From NCBI GenBank assembly GCA_016786585.1, contig JAEUUI010000025.1, forward strand, positions 1-64,000: a stretch of DNA of 64,000 bases, given 5' to 3'. The notes under the pieces are model-generated. The model saw nothing but the letters and a program-made list of their open reading frames with translations. It was not told the DNA's origin and ran no database searches. Origin of the DNA: Cyclobacteriaceae bacterium (GTDB lineage: Bacteria; Bacteroidota; Bacteroidia; Cytophagales; Cyclobacteriaceae). The position numbers were made by a program, and so were the translations under genes. Positions 16,513 to 26,038 of this stretch are shown one piece after another (the first letter of the stretch is position 1; each line of letters begins with the position of its first letter).

Positions 16513-17454
16513 TTATTGTGCGATCACATTGGCCGGAAGTTCGGAGCCGTAGTAAAACGTAATGTTATTCGTTTTAAAAAAAGCGGCCGCTTCGTTGAGT
16601 AATGCTTCGTTTGCGGGTTTGAGTGTTGCCTGCCGGATAATCACACATTGAACAGATTCGGGGTTCGCTTTCGCGAGATCAAGGTAGATGGTCAGGTCGC
16701 GCTGTGTGTTGTCGCCCAGCAAAATGTATTTGCGATTAGGAAACAATTCCATGATTTTTTCGAGCATGGTTCGTTTGTGGTTGTTCAGGCGCCTTGAAAT
16801 TTTTCCCCAGATCCAACTGCGTAGATGAACATACTGACGGAGCATGAGTGCACCACCTGGGAATTTATTGAGGATCAGGAACCGTTTAAGCATGGGGTAA
16901 AGGTTCTGTTCACTGTTTGATAAATATAATGTTGCAGCTCCCGCGTTGGCTTGCTGTCTTACGAACTCTGCCGTTTCTTTTACCACTGTGCGCTTCTCAA
17001 CCGCTGTGAACAACAAGGCACGAAGCTGTTTCAGTTTACTGCTGACAAATGAATTGATCAGCGTATCATCTAAGTCAGAAATCAGGATAGTTGGCGCGGT
17101 GATTATCTGGATGCTGTCGCGGTACGCACCATCGGGAATCGTGATTTCATCATTATCAAGTTCAATTTTTTTAAGTTGCGCTGGTTGAATATTTATTTCA
17201 GTCTCACACCAGAACGAGCCGGAGCCGTCTGTTATCCCGCTCACGATTCCGTGCTCGAATTGAAGCTTAAATTCCACGCTTCGCACCGGCTTGGCGGTAT
17301 AAAGTGCGATAATCGATTTAAAGGTTTTGGCGCGTGAATAGTTTTCGAAACTGAGGTCGGCATCCACCGAATAGACAAACTTCCCAAAAAAAGCAGTTTT
17401 GCGACCGTTAGAGATACCCTGAAAACCCAATATGATTGGTTTCAGTAAGCTCAT
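16513..17454 (-). CDS. APP1-type (DUF2183) phosphatase-domain protein
   Basis: A 313-aa protein with a C-terminal HAD-like catalytic domain related to yeast App1 phosphatidate phosphatase. The DxDxT motif is ISDLDDTLINS (D127, D129, T131), followed by YLSNSEQNLYPMLKRFL and ILLGDNTQRDLTIY, which matches the HAD motif III/IV region. The N-terminal 120 residues form the beta-rich part seen in bacterial APP1 proteins. No signal peptide. It overlaps by 4 nt the upstream diacylglycerol kinase, so both are coupled. Phosphatidate phosphatase activity is plausible from the family but the natural substrate in bacteria is not established. Confidence 0.87.
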   Translation of the reverse strand: MSLLKPIILGFQGISNGRKTAFFGKFVYSVDADLSFENYSRAKTFKSIIALYTAKPVRSVEFKLQFEHGIVSGITDGSGSFWCETEINIQPAQLKKIELDNDEITIPDGAYRDSIQIITAPTILISDLDDTLINSFVSSKLKQLRALLFTAVEKRTVVKETAEFVRQQANAGAATLYLSNSEQNLYPMLKRFLILNKFPGGALMLRQYVHLRSWIWGKISRRLNNHKRTMLEKIMELFPNRKYILLGDNTQRDLTIYLDLAKANPESVQCVIIRQATLKPANEALLNEAAAFFKTNNITFYYGSELPANVIAQ

Positions 17455-18320
17455 GGTACCATGAGTTTGAATGCAGCGGGCAGAATTTTTGCCCGGATGC
17501 GATTCACTTCTCCGATATATTCGCCATCAATCTGCAAATGCACGGAGCGATCGATTTTTATCTCCGCTTCCGCGCAACTGATCACATCCGAGAACATGTC
17601 TTTATCAACAAAGATATTCAGTGCCGTGAGTGACGCTTTTACTGCTTCCGGTAACGTAATCTCCTTAACGTTACAGATTTCAAATTTACCGTCTGATACC
17701 GAACCGTCCGAAATTTTCACCCCGGTTCCATACTGGTTTGCGTTAGCAATCATCAGCATATAGCCTGTGGCATGAACGGTTTCAGCATCCGTAGTGATAG
17801 TATACTTGAGCTGTTCGCTTTCGCGGATTGATGACATCAGATGCTTTGCGTAGCCGATCATACCTTTATCGCCTGATTCTTCATAGCTTTTAACGAGCAA
17901 AGCGTTCGTACCGATGTCGCTCAGGTGAATGCAGATATGATCGTTGATTTTGATCAGGTCAAGATCAATCATGTTCGGTTCCTTTGCAATTAATTCCAGC
18001 GCAGCTTCGGTTTTGTCGGGAATGTTTAATGCTTTTGCTAATCCATTGGCGGATCCAAGCGGAAGAATTCCAAGCTTAGCATGTGTGCCAACCAGGCTTC
18101 TGGCCACCAGTTGAACAGTGCCATCACCCCCACAGGCAATCACGCAATCCGGAGAATACTGTTGGTATTCCGTACGTATCAATTGACTATCATTTTCCCC
18201 GGTAGTGTGGAAAATACGGTAGTGATGATTATTGTTTCCGAAAGCCTTTTGGATGGAGGTGGTAGAATCCTCGCTATTGGAGGGGCCGCTGGTAGGATTT
18301 ATGATAAATAGATAGCGCAT
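17451..18320 (-). CDS. Diacylglycerol kinase family lipid kinase
   Basis: A 289-aa soluble DagK/YegS-type kinase starting at the ATG giving MRYLFIINPTSG; the open frame extends 20 codons upstream but this is the family's start. NPTSG at residues 8-12 and the nucleotide-binding CGGDGTVQ (GGDGT at 64-68), then GILPLGSANGLAKAL, define the catalytic domain; the C-terminal half is the beta-sandwich with IQIDGEYIG near 270. It phosphorylates diacylglycerol or a related lipid to phosphatidate at the inner membrane. Its stop overlaps the APP1 start by 4 nt; kinase and phosphatase could run opposite reactions on the same lipid pool. Confidence 0.92.
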   Translation of the reverse strand: MRYLFIINPTSGPSNSEDSTTSIQKAFGNNNHHYRIFHTTGENDSQLIRTEYQQYSPDCVIACGGDGTVQLVARSLVGTHAKLGILPLGSANGLAKALNIPDKTEAALELIAKEPNMIDLDLIKINDHICIHLSDIGTNALLVKSYEESGDKGMIGYAKHLMSSIRESEQLKYTITTDAETVHATGYMLMIANANQYGTGVKISDGSVSDGKFEICNVKEITLPEAVKASLTALNIFVDKDMFSDVISCAEAEIKIDRSVHLQIDGEYIGEVNRIRAKILPAAFKLMVP

Positions 18321-18555
18321 ACATATTGATAACGTGATGGGCGAAACAACTTCAGTGCCTTTATTGCGCGGGGTGCACACGGATAAGAATTAAACTCATA
18401 CCACCGTCCTAATTCGGACGATTGGTTCGATTATTACCTGTAGCGGACAATGTTTATTGTGCAGGCACATAAAGTCCAGCGTTGTGTTTTCGATCTGCCA
18501 AAAATCTTTAAACAATAGGTTTATTGTTTTGTTAGATTAACGATAACATGACCCC

Positions 18556-20460
18556 ATGAAAACCCTTACGATTATTTTAGCGGTGCTGGCAGGATCCACC
18601 CATGCACAGAGTAACTTTGTTTTTACACCAGAGAAACCAAAGCCGGGAGACATCATACAAATTACGTACACGCCAGCAGGAAATATTGCTAACACACTGA
18701 AACCAGTTGAGGCAATCGCTCATGTGATCGGGGCCGATGCGGAAGATTTTGAAGATCTGGCGCTCAGGAAAACTGGAAAAAGTTACACCGCAACGATATC
18801 GACAGACACGGCAGTACGACTCATTCGTATTGCATTTCATGTTAACAATAAATTTGACAACAACTTTGGCGAGGGCTATGCGATTCAGCTTTATCAAAAC
18901 GATAAGCCTGTAAGCAAGAGTAGTGGTTTGCTGGCCGGTATCTATCAGTTCGGTGATGAAGATTTTGGAATTGATCAAAATCGTGCGAAGGCCGTTGAGT
19001 TGTATGAGCAGGAGTTTCGCAATTATCCAAATAACCGCAGGCAGTACCTCGTCTTTTATTACCGGGCATTTAATGCCATTAACAAGGAAGGTGTACCTGA
19101 GAAAGTGTTGCGGGAAATTGAAACAATATTAAAGGATGGATTAGTAACAGAATATGATTATTCCCTGCTTGAAGGTTTGTATGCGCAGGGCAATTATCCC
19201 GAGCAATCGAAATTTATCGAATTGGTTAAAAAGGAAAAGTTTCCCCAAGGGGCATGGCATGCCCGGCAAAAAATCGAAAAGTTTTTTTCTGAGTCAGGAT
19301 TTTCAAAGCGGATTGCGTTGGTGGCTGAAATGGAGCGTGATGTAGAAATCAATCCAAACTGGAAGCAATACGCGTCTGATATTGTCCGGTTTAAGGCAAC
19401 AGCCATTCTTGACCTTCTAAATGAAAAGCAGTTCGAGAGGTTGCAACGGGAAATTGCAGCACTACCTGATCCCGAGACGCGTGCACGAACTTACAATACC
19501 GCTGCGTGGCGCATGCAAATTAAAAATGAACGGCCTGATCTGGCGCAAGCGTTTTCTAAACTGGCAGTTGACTGGGCGCAAAAAGAACAAACAAGTCCAA
19601 CAACAAAGAAACCAGACTATCTTACTTCGCGTCAATGGGAAAAGCAGCGAAGTTCACGTTATCGCGACTATGCCGATACCTATGCTATGACACTTTACCG
19701 TTCGGGTGAATACAAGCAGGGTTTCGAACTTGCAACCAAGCTTGCTATTACAGAAAACAAGGGAAAGAGCACTGATAAAAATAACACGTATGCGTTATTT
19801 GCTGAAAAGGTCTTGAGACCGGAACAGGCTCTGAATCAGGTAGCAGATTTCGTAAGAAACGGAAAGGCTTCCGATGAGACAGTTAGGGTACTAAGACGAC
19901 TTTATGTAGAGACAGGTAAATCAGAAGTTGACTATGACGGGTACTTGAACGCATTGCTCAACGAGAGCCGGTTGAAATCGATTGAAAAGCTGAAGAAGTC
20001 AATGGTTAGGGAGCCGGTTGCACCTTTTACCATCCGCGACATGTACGGAAACAAGGTTGAAAGTTCCGACTGGAAAGGGAAGGTGGTAGTGATTGATTTT
20101 TGGGCAACCTGGTGTGGGCCATGTATCGCATCGTTTCCCGGAATGCAGGAGGCCGTCAATAAATTTAAAGATCATCCGGATGTGAAGTTTGTTTTCATCG
20201 ACACGTGGGAACAAGGTGCAGATAAAGAAAAGAAAGTGATGAAGTTCATAACCAGTAACCGGTATACATTTGATGTTTTAATGGACAACGACAACAAAGT
20301 GGTGGAGCAATTTAAGGTTCAGGCTATTCCTGCAAAGTTTGTCCTCGACAAAGAAGGTAACATCTGTTTTAAAGCTACAGGCTATTTTTCGGATAATGAC
20401 AAACTCGTGGAAGAACTGAATGATATGATTGCTCTGGCAGCAGGAAAAGCTCCGGAGTAA
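18556..20460 (+). CDS. Exported thioredoxin-domain protein (TlpA/ResA-like)
   Basis: A 634-aa exported protein with signal peptide (residues 1-18, STHAQ). Residues 20-120 are a beta-rich domain, 130-480 are helical with repeat-like helices that may be TPR units (for example AVELYEQEFRNYPNNR), and 490-630 are a TlpA-like thioredoxin domain: FTIRDMYGNKVESSDWKGK, VVIDFWATWCGPCIASFPGM with C520/C523, and the cis-proline loop VQAIPAKFVLDKEG. It probably reduces or maintains thiols of envelope proteins. Lone gene; the region 18321-18555 before it carries no other feature I can support. Confidence 0.9.
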   Translation: MKTLTIILAVLAGSTHAQSNFVFTPEKPKPGDIIQITYTPAGNIANTLKPVEAIAHVIGADAEDFEDLALRKTGKSYTATISTDTAVRLIRIAFHVNNKFDNNFGEGYAIQLYQNDKPVSKSSGLLAGIYQFGDEDFGIDQNRAKAVELYEQEFRNYPNNRRQYLVFYYRAFNAINKEGVPEKVLREIETILKDGLVTEYDYSLLEGLYAQGNYPEQSKFIELVKKEKFPQGAWHARQKIEKFFSESGFSKRIALVAEMERDVEINPNWKQYASDIVRFKATAILDLLNEKQFERLQREIAALPDPETRARTYNTAAWRMQIKNERPDLAQAFSKLAVDWAQKEQTSPTTKKPDYLTSRQWEKQRSSRYRDYADTYAMTLYRSGEYKQGFELATKLAITENKGKSTDKNNTYALFAEKVLRPEQALNQVADFVRNGKASDETVRVLRRLYVETGKSEVDYDGYLNALLNESRLKSIEKLKKSMVREPVAPFTIRDMYGNKVESSDWKGKVVVIDFWATWCGPCIASFPGMQEAVNKFKDHPDVKFVFIDTWEQGADKEKKVMKFITSNRYTFDVLMDNDNKVVEQFKVQAIPAKFVLDKEGNICFKATGYFSDNDKLVEELNDMIALAAGKAPE

Positions 20461-20575
20461 AACAAAAGATTTTGCTTGTGCGATTACGGTTTTTTTTATT
20501 ACCTTGATGTGTACCTAAATTTTACTGAATACCAACTGCCCCAAGGTAGGTTAGTTTACGCAGAAGATATTGCTT

Positions 20576-21046
20576 ATGCTTTTTGTTGCAGCACTATACC
20601 TGCTGTCCTGGTGCCAGGACGAAGTTCCCTACAAACCTGATAATGAGTTTGCGGTGAAGTTCGCGTTTACCTTCAACAAACGGGGTGAAGCGAATAAGAC
20701 GGATCTTGTACTTTCACAGGTCGCTACCTCTACCTACGACCGTCCCGACAATTCGCCCTTGCCTTTCATGGAAACAACGCTTGAGATTTTGAAGAAATCA
20801 GATCAGGAGTATAAGATCCGGGTGGTTCGCGATAATGATCAGCAAGTGGCCAAAAAGAAGATTGTTGCAGGAATGATTGTGTCGGTATTTTCAGGTTTTG
20901 TTGACGACATTAAAGATCAGATAGCCGGGTTTAATCACACGATTTACTTTTTAGACAAAGATGGTAATCCCTTAAGCCGGGTGGTGATTGAGTTTGATGA
21001 AGATGGTTTTTATTCCGTTAACGGAAAGAAAAGAGGCAAGCTTTGA
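20576..21046 (+). CDS. Hypothetical lipoprotein-like exported protein
   Basis: A 156-aa protein starting LFVAALYLLSWCQDE after Met, with a hydrophobic stretch ending in a cysteine that looks like a lipobox (C14). The signal lacks the usual positive N-region: upstream in frame only TTG and ATA, and the codons for Lys-Ile-Leu precede them, so a start at TTG 20570 or a non-standard codon upstream may be the real one. The mature part has beta strands (EFAVKFAFTFNKRG, TLEILKKSDQEYKIRVV) and an internal hydrophobic patch IVAGMIVSVFSGFVDDI. No family recognised. Lone gene between the TlpA-like protein and the symporter operon. Confidence 0.6.
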   Translation: MLFVAALYLLSWCQDEVPYKPDNEFAVKFAFTFNKRGEANKTDLVLSQVATSTYDRPDNSPLPFMETTLEILKKSDQEYKIRVVRDNDQQVAKKKIVAGMIVSVFSGFVDDIKDQIAGFNHTIYFLDKDGNPLSRVVIEFDEDGFYSVNGKKRGKL

Positions 21047-21142
21047 CCGGTGGGTTCGTTCAACACGTTATTTTTCCCCTGATATACAACTTCTGCAACG
21101 TTGTGATTTTTTAAACGTTCTTTGCACCTGACTTCAAACACC

Positions 21143-21262
21143 ATGGAAGAACCGGAACATGTACCTGTATTTAAAAGCTGGAAAGGCTGGTACCGTCTGC
21201 TTGCCGTTGTACTGATCGTTCAAATCGTTCTGTTCTACATCTTAACGGCATCGTTTCAATGA
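21143..21262 (+). CDS. Small membrane protein, probable symporter partner
   Basis: A 39-aa open frame (MEEPEHVPVFKSWKGWY... ending ILTASFQ) with a soluble, acidic then WK-rich N-terminus and one transmembrane helix at about residues 19-36. Its TGA stop overlaps the symporter ATG as ATGA, so translation is coupled. TTCTTTG at 21117-21123 resembles a -7 box, so the transcript would begin just before it. Small membrane subunits accompany several SSS transporters (YhdT with PanF, YjcH with ActP), and I recall similar KSWxxWY peptides next to symporters in Cytophagales. Shortness is the only doubt; placement, start and overlap are all right for a gene. Confidence 0.75.
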   Translation: MEEPEHVPVFKSWKGWYRLLAVVLIVQIVLFYILTASFQ

Positions 21263-22953
21263 ATCTTGTCGACTGGCTCGTCCTTTTCGGAACGATCATT
21301 TTTATTGTTGTTTACGGAACTTGGAAAACGAGGAGCAACCAAACGCTCTCGGGCTACCTGAAAGGGGACAACTCCATGAAGTGGTGGATGATTGGTGTAA
21401 GCATCATGGCCACCCAGGCAAGCGCAGTAACATTTTTGTCAACACCTGGTCAGGCGTTTGAAGACGGGATGCGCTTTCTGCAATTCTATTTCGGGTTGCC
21501 TGTCGCGATGATCATCATTTCGATCACGATGGTGCCGATCTATTACCGGTTAAAAGTCTTTACCGCGTATGAATACCTTGAAACCCGGTTCGATTTAAAA
21601 ACCAGGACGCTTGCTGCGATCTTGTTTTTAATTCTTCGTGGATTATCGGTTGGCATTACGCTTTACGCACCTGCTATTGTTTTGTCGACCTTGCTTGGCT
21701 GGCCGATTGCCATTACAACGCTGATGATCGGGGCGTTGGTGATTGTTTATGTTACGATAGGCGGGACGCGGGCAGTTAGCTTAACACAACGGCAGCAATT
21801 AGCGATTGTGATGGGTGGAATGCTGTTAGCGGGCATCTATGCATTTAACATGCTACCGGAGAACATTTCATTTTCTGATTCGGTAAATCTTGCCGGAGAA
21901 ATGGGTAAGCTCAACCTTGTTAACCTGGATTTTAATCTTACCGATCGTTATAACATCTGGTCTGGACTGATTGCCGGAACGTTCCTGTTCCTTTCGTATT
22001 TCGGAACCGATCAATCACAGGTAGCGCGATACCTCGGAGGGGAATCCATGAGCGAGAGTCGTGTCGGACTGATGTTTAACGGCCTGCTTAAGATTCCGAT
22101 GCAATTTATGATTCTGTTTATCGGGGTGATGGTATTTGTGTTTTACCTGTTCAACCAGGCGCCTGTATTTCATAATCAGGTGTTGAAAGAACAGGCAATG
22201 AAAACTTCGCAGGCTGAAAAGATTGCGCAGTTTGATCAGCGATACAATGAGCTGTTTACCAGGAAACAGGCTGCTGTAACTGAGTTGGTCGATGCAGTTC
22301 ACTCGAATACCGATGCGACTGACGCAACTGACAAGTTACACGCAATCGAACAGGAAGAAAAAACACTCCGCGAAAGCGTGAAAGAATCGATTGCCGCGGC
22401 CGTTCCGGAAGCGAAAACGCAAGACCGCGATTATATCTTTTTGAATTTTGTGTTGACGCATTTGCCGCATGGAATCATCGGGTTGCTGATGGCGGTGATA
22501 TTCAGCGCAGCGATGTCATCGATGGCAGGCGAACTCAACGCACTTTCATCGACCACAACAGTCGATCTTTATCAGCGATCTATCCGAAAAGTAGCTGATC
22601 CAAAACACTATGTAACCGCATCGCGTTGGTTCACGGTTTTATGGGCGTGCATTGGAATGCTGTTTGCAATGCTTGCAGGTTTTGCTGAGAACCTGATACA
22701 GTTTGTGAACATCATCGGCTCGCTGTTTTATGGTACCATTCTGGGTATTTTCCTGACAGCTTTTTATGTGAAGAGGGTAGGTGGCACAGCTGTTTTTATG
22801 GCCGCGATTGTATCCGAATGCGTAATCATCCTGTGTTATACGTTCACGGGCATTGCGTTCCTGTTATACAACATCATTGGCTGCTTTATTGTGATCGGAT
22901 TATCGCTTGTATTCCAGATGATCATAGACGATCGCCCCGCTAAATCCGCATAG
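21259..22953 (+). CDS. Sodium:solute symporter (SSS family)
   Basis: A 564-aa sodium-dependent transporter with about 13-14 transmembrane helices. Landmarks: [29 protein letters not shown] in helices 1-2, [16 protein letters not shown] in helix 5-6, and [16 protein letters not shown], which resembles the SSS signature. Unusual for the family is a long, charged cytoplasmic or periplasmic insert at about residues 305-385 ([34 protein letters not shown]). Substrate cannot be told from sequence; in Bacteroidota related genes lie near bacillithiol or sugar genes. Coupled to the 39-aa membrane peptide upstream. Confidence 0.93.
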   Translation: MNLVDWLVLFGTIIFIVVYGTWKTRSNQTLSGYLKGDNSMKWWMIGVSIMATQASAVTFLSTPGQAFEDGMRFLQFYFGLPVAMIIISITMVPIYYRLKVFTAYEYLETRFDLKTRTLAAILFLILRGLSVGITLYAPAIVLSTLLGWPIAITTLMIGALVIVYVTIGGTRAVSLTQRQQLAIVMGGMLLAGIYAFNMLPENISFSDSVNLAGEMGKLNLVNLDFNLTDRYNIWSGLIAGTFLFLSYFGTDQSQVARYLGGESMSESRVGLMFNGLLKIPMQFMILFIGVMVFVFYLFNQAPVFHNQVLKEQAMKTSQAEKIAQFDQRYNELFTRKQAAVTELVDAVHSNTDATDATDKLHAIEQEEKTLRESVKESIAAAVPEAKTQDRDYIFLNFVLTHLPHGIIGLLMAVIFSAAMSSMAGELNALSSTTTVDLYQRSIRKVADPKHYVTASRWFTVLWACIGMLFAMLAGFAENLIQFVNIIGSLFYGTILGIFLTAFYVKRVGGTAVFMAAIVSECVIILCYTFTGIAFLLYNIIGCFIVIGLSLVFQMIIDDRPAKSA

Positions 22954-23085
22954 CCGGATATCAATTCATATATCTCAAACCCGGTATTTTTTTTACCCAA
23001 AAACGTATACGGCTGCCAGTGTAAATCCATTGGTTTCGAGTAGTATTTTTTCGTAAATCCGCATCCGAAAAATAACCTTAAGCTT

Positions 23086-25962
23086 ATGAAGAAAATTCTT
23101 CTCCTTGCATGCTGCTTTTCGGCCAGTGCAGGTTTGTTATTCGCACAAACCAAACTTGTTGAGAAAGTTGAAAAGAAGGGAAATCAAGTGATTATTCCTT
23201 ATGAGAAATATGTGCTCTCAAACGGCCTTACGCTGATCGTTCATGAAGATCACAGCGATCCGGTCGTACACGTAGATGTTACCTACCACGTGGGTTCAGC
23301 CCGCGAAGAAATCGGCAAATCTGGTTTTGCTCACTTCTTCGAACACATGATGTTCCAGGGAAGTGACAATGTGGGTGATGAGCAGCACTTCAAGATTGTT
23401 ACCGAAGCCGGTGGAACGCTGAATGGTTCAACCAACCGCGATCGTACTAATTATTACGAAACCGTTCCAAGCAATCAGCTTGAAAAAATGATCTGGCTGG
23501 AAGCTGATCGTATGGGTTTCCTGCTGGATGCGGTTACGCAACGCAAGTTTGAGATTCAGCGCGAGACGGTTAAAAACGAACGCGGACAAAACTACGACAA
23601 CCGGCCTTACGGGCTTGCTGCTGAAACAACAGCTAAGGCACTGTATCCATACGGCCATCCCTATTCCTGGCTCACGATCGGTTACATCGAAGACCTTAAC
23701 CGGGTTGATGTAAACGATTTGAAGAACTTCTTCCTGCGCTGGTACGGACCAAACAACGCAACACTCACTATTGGTGGTGATGTAAACCCGGCTGACGTTG
23801 TGAAGCTTACTGAGAAATATTTTGGTTCTATTCCACGTGGCCCTGAAGTGAAAAATATGAAGTTGGCTGCGCCTGTTTTGGAAAAAGACCGCTACGTAAC
23901 ATTGGTTGATAATTACGCACGTGTTCCGCAGTTATCCATTACATACCCAACGGTTCCAAACTACGATGCGGATGAACCGGCATTGGCATGTCTTGCTCAG
24001 GTGCTGGGTCAGGGAAAAAACTCTGTGTTCTATCAGGAGATTACCAAGAATCAGAAAGCGTTGGGTGTATCGGCCTTTAACAGCGGAAGCGAGCTTGCGG
24101 GTCAGTTTAGCATTTCATTAACACCAGCTCCGGGCACATCGTTAGCAGATTCTAAGAAGCTCATTGATGATGCGATTAAGGTTTTTGAAGCTCGTGGCGT
24201 AACCGACGAAGACATTGAGAAGTTCAAAGGTGCGTTTGAGTCGCAATACATCAATCGTCTGCAAAGCGTGAGCGGAAAAGTATCTCAATTGGCTGCCTAC
24301 CAAACGTTTACGGGTAATCCTAACATGATTGGTAAAGAACTGGAGCGGTACACAAGCGTAAAGAAAGAGGATGTTCTCCGCGTGTATAACAAGTATATCA
24401 AGGGAAAACCTTCTGTTACGTTAAGCATTGTCATTAAAGGAAAAGAAGACAACATTGTTGCGCCTGAGAATTATACGGTTAACACCGCAAATTATAAGTC
24501 GCCAGACTATGGCTATGCCGGTTTAAAATACAGTAAGCCGAAAGACGCCTTCAATCGCAGTACGATGCCGGGCAACGGACCGAATCCGGTCGTAAAAGTT
24601 CCTGCGTTCTGGAAGAAGACTTTAGACAATGGTGTGAAAGCAATCGGAGCGCAAACCACCGAACTTCCGCTTGTAACGATTTCATTCACGATGCCGGGCG
24701 GACACATTCTGCAAGCTAACGATACATCAAAGATCGGCCTCGCAGGTATGTTTGCTTCGATGATGAATGAAGACACGAAAAATTACACGGCCGAGAAATT
24801 TCAGGCTGAACTTCAGAAACTGGGAAGCTCGGTTGGTGTTAGTAGCGGCTTTGATGGTGTTACGTTCACCGTTCAAACGCTGAAAAAGAACCTGGATAAA
24901 ACGCTGGCGCTTCTGGAAGAACGAATGCTGAACCCGAAGTTCACGCAGGCGGCTTTCGACCGGATTCAAAAACAGAACATCGAAGGGTTCAAACAGGCGA
25001 AGTCGCAGCCGGCTTTTGTTGCATCTGATGTGTTCGACAAGATGAATTACGGTACGAGCATCCTTGGCTTAAGCGCGGATGGTACCGAATACACCATTAA
25101 GAACATGAAGTTGGCAGATGTTGAGAATTATTATAGCAACTACATGACATCGAAAGATGCCGAATTGGTGGTTGTTGGCGACATCACCGAAAAGGAAATT
25201 CTGGGCAAGCTCGCCTTCCTGAATAAACTCCCGAAGAAGGATATCAAACTTCCGAACGTTCCGGCTCCGCCAGCGGTTGACAAAACCCGGATTTACCTGG
25301 TTGATGTACCAAAAGCGGCACAAACCGAATTCCGCGTGGGCGGTGTAACCGGTCTGAAGTATGATGCCACGGGTGAGTTCTATCGCCTGATGCTTTCAAA
25401 CTTCGCATTGGGTGGTGGTTTCAATGGTCGTGTGAACATCAACTTGCGCGAAGACAAAGGTTGGACGTATGGCGCACGCACAACGGTGTTTGGTGATAAG
25501 TACACCGGTGAATTTTACTTCAGTTCCGGTATTCGCGCAAACGCGACCGACAGTGCTGTAGTAGAGGTAATGAAAGAACTGAAAAACTATGCGGAGACTG
25601 GCATTACGGATGACGAGTTGAAGTTCATGAAGAGTGCGCTGGGTCAGCGTGACGCTTTGTCGTACGAGACTGGTTTCCAGAAGGCTGGCTTTATCGGTCG
25701 CATTCTTGAATATGATTTGCCGGCCGACTTTGTTGATCAGCAAAACAAAATCCTGAGCGGATTAACCAAAGACGATGTTGACAAGCTGGCTGCCAAGTGG
25801 ATCAAGCCACAGGTTACCAATATTTTGCTGGTAGGAGACAAGGCTAAAATTCTCCCGGGCTTGCAAAAACTCGGTTATGAAATTGTTGAGCTGGATGTGA
25901 ACGGTAAGCTCAAGACCGGAAACGAAAAACTGAAGGATCAGAAGATTCCGACTCAGAAATAA
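23086..25962 (+). CDS. Exported M16 family zinc peptidase
   Basis: A 958-aa two-lobed M16 (pitrilysin-type) metallopeptidase with signal peptide (residues 1-20, FAQ). The inverted zinc motif HxxEH is FAHFFEHMMF (H83, E86, H87) in the N-lobe; the third ligand lies in the helix around NERGQNYDNRPYG. The second half repeats the fold without the zinc motif (GLAGMFASMMNEDTKN), as normal for full-length M16 proteins. The C-terminal end LKTGNEKLKDQKIPTQK is polar. It probably degrades peptides in the periplasm or at the cell surface. Terminator follows immediately. Confidence 0.94.
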   Translation: MKKILLLACCFSASAGLLFAQTKLVEKVEKKGNQVIIPYEKYVLSNGLTLIVHEDHSDPVVHVDVTYHVGSAREEIGKSGFAHFFEHMMFQGSDNVGDEQHFKIVTEAGGTLNGSTNRDRTNYYETVPSNQLEKMIWLEADRMGFLLDAVTQRKFEIQRETVKNERGQNYDNRPYGLAAETTAKALYPYGHPYSWLTIGYIEDLNRVDVNDLKNFFLRWYGPNNATLTIGGDVNPADVVKLTEKYFGSIPRGPEVKNMKLAAPVLEKDRYVTLVDNYARVPQLSITYPTVPNYDADEPALACLAQVLGQGKNSVFYQEITKNQKALGVSAFNSGSELAGQFSISLTPAPGTSLADSKKLIDDAIKVFEARGVTDEDIEKFKGAFESQYINRLQSVSGKVSQLAAYQTFTGNPNMIGKELERYTSVKKEDVLRVYNKYIKGKPSVTLSIVIKGKEDNIVAPENYTVNTANYKSPDYGYAGLKYSKPKDAFNRSTMPGNGPNPVVKVPAFWKKTLDNGVKAIGAQTTELPLVTISFTMPGGHILQANDTSKIGLAGMFASMMNEDTKNYTAEKFQAELQKLGSSVGVSSGFDGVTFTVQTLKKNLDKTLALLEERMLNPKFTQAAFDRIQKQNIEGFKQAKSQPAFVASDVFDKMNYGTSILGLSADGTEYTIKNMKLADVENYYSNYMTSKDAELVVVGDITEKEILGKLAFLNKLPKKDIKLPNVPAPPAVDKTRIYLVDVPKAAQTEFRVGGVTGLKYDATGEFYRLMLSNFALGGGFNGRVNINLREDKGWTYGARTTVFGDKYTGEFYFSSGIRANATDSAVVEVMKELKNYAETGITDDELKFMKSALGQRDALSYETGFQKAGFIGRILEYDLPADFVDQQNKILSGLTKDDVDKLAAKWIKPQVTNILLVGDKAKILPGLQKLGYEIVELDVNGKLKTGNEKLKDQKIPTQK

Positions 25963-25987
25963 TCAGGACAGACAATCGTGCAATAAA

Positions 25988-26020
25988 AAAGCCCTGACAG
26001 GAATGTCAGGGCTTTCTTTT
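25988..26020. terminator. Bidirectional terminator between M16 and DUF2911 genes
   Basis: AAAGCCCTGACA and TGTCAGGGCTTT form a perfect 12-bp stem with loop GGAA. T-rich tracts exist on both strands (TTTCTTTTT and, on minus, the A-run before the stem), so it can serve both converging genes. Confidence 0.9.
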
Positions 26021-26038
26021 TATCAACGCGAAGTGATC

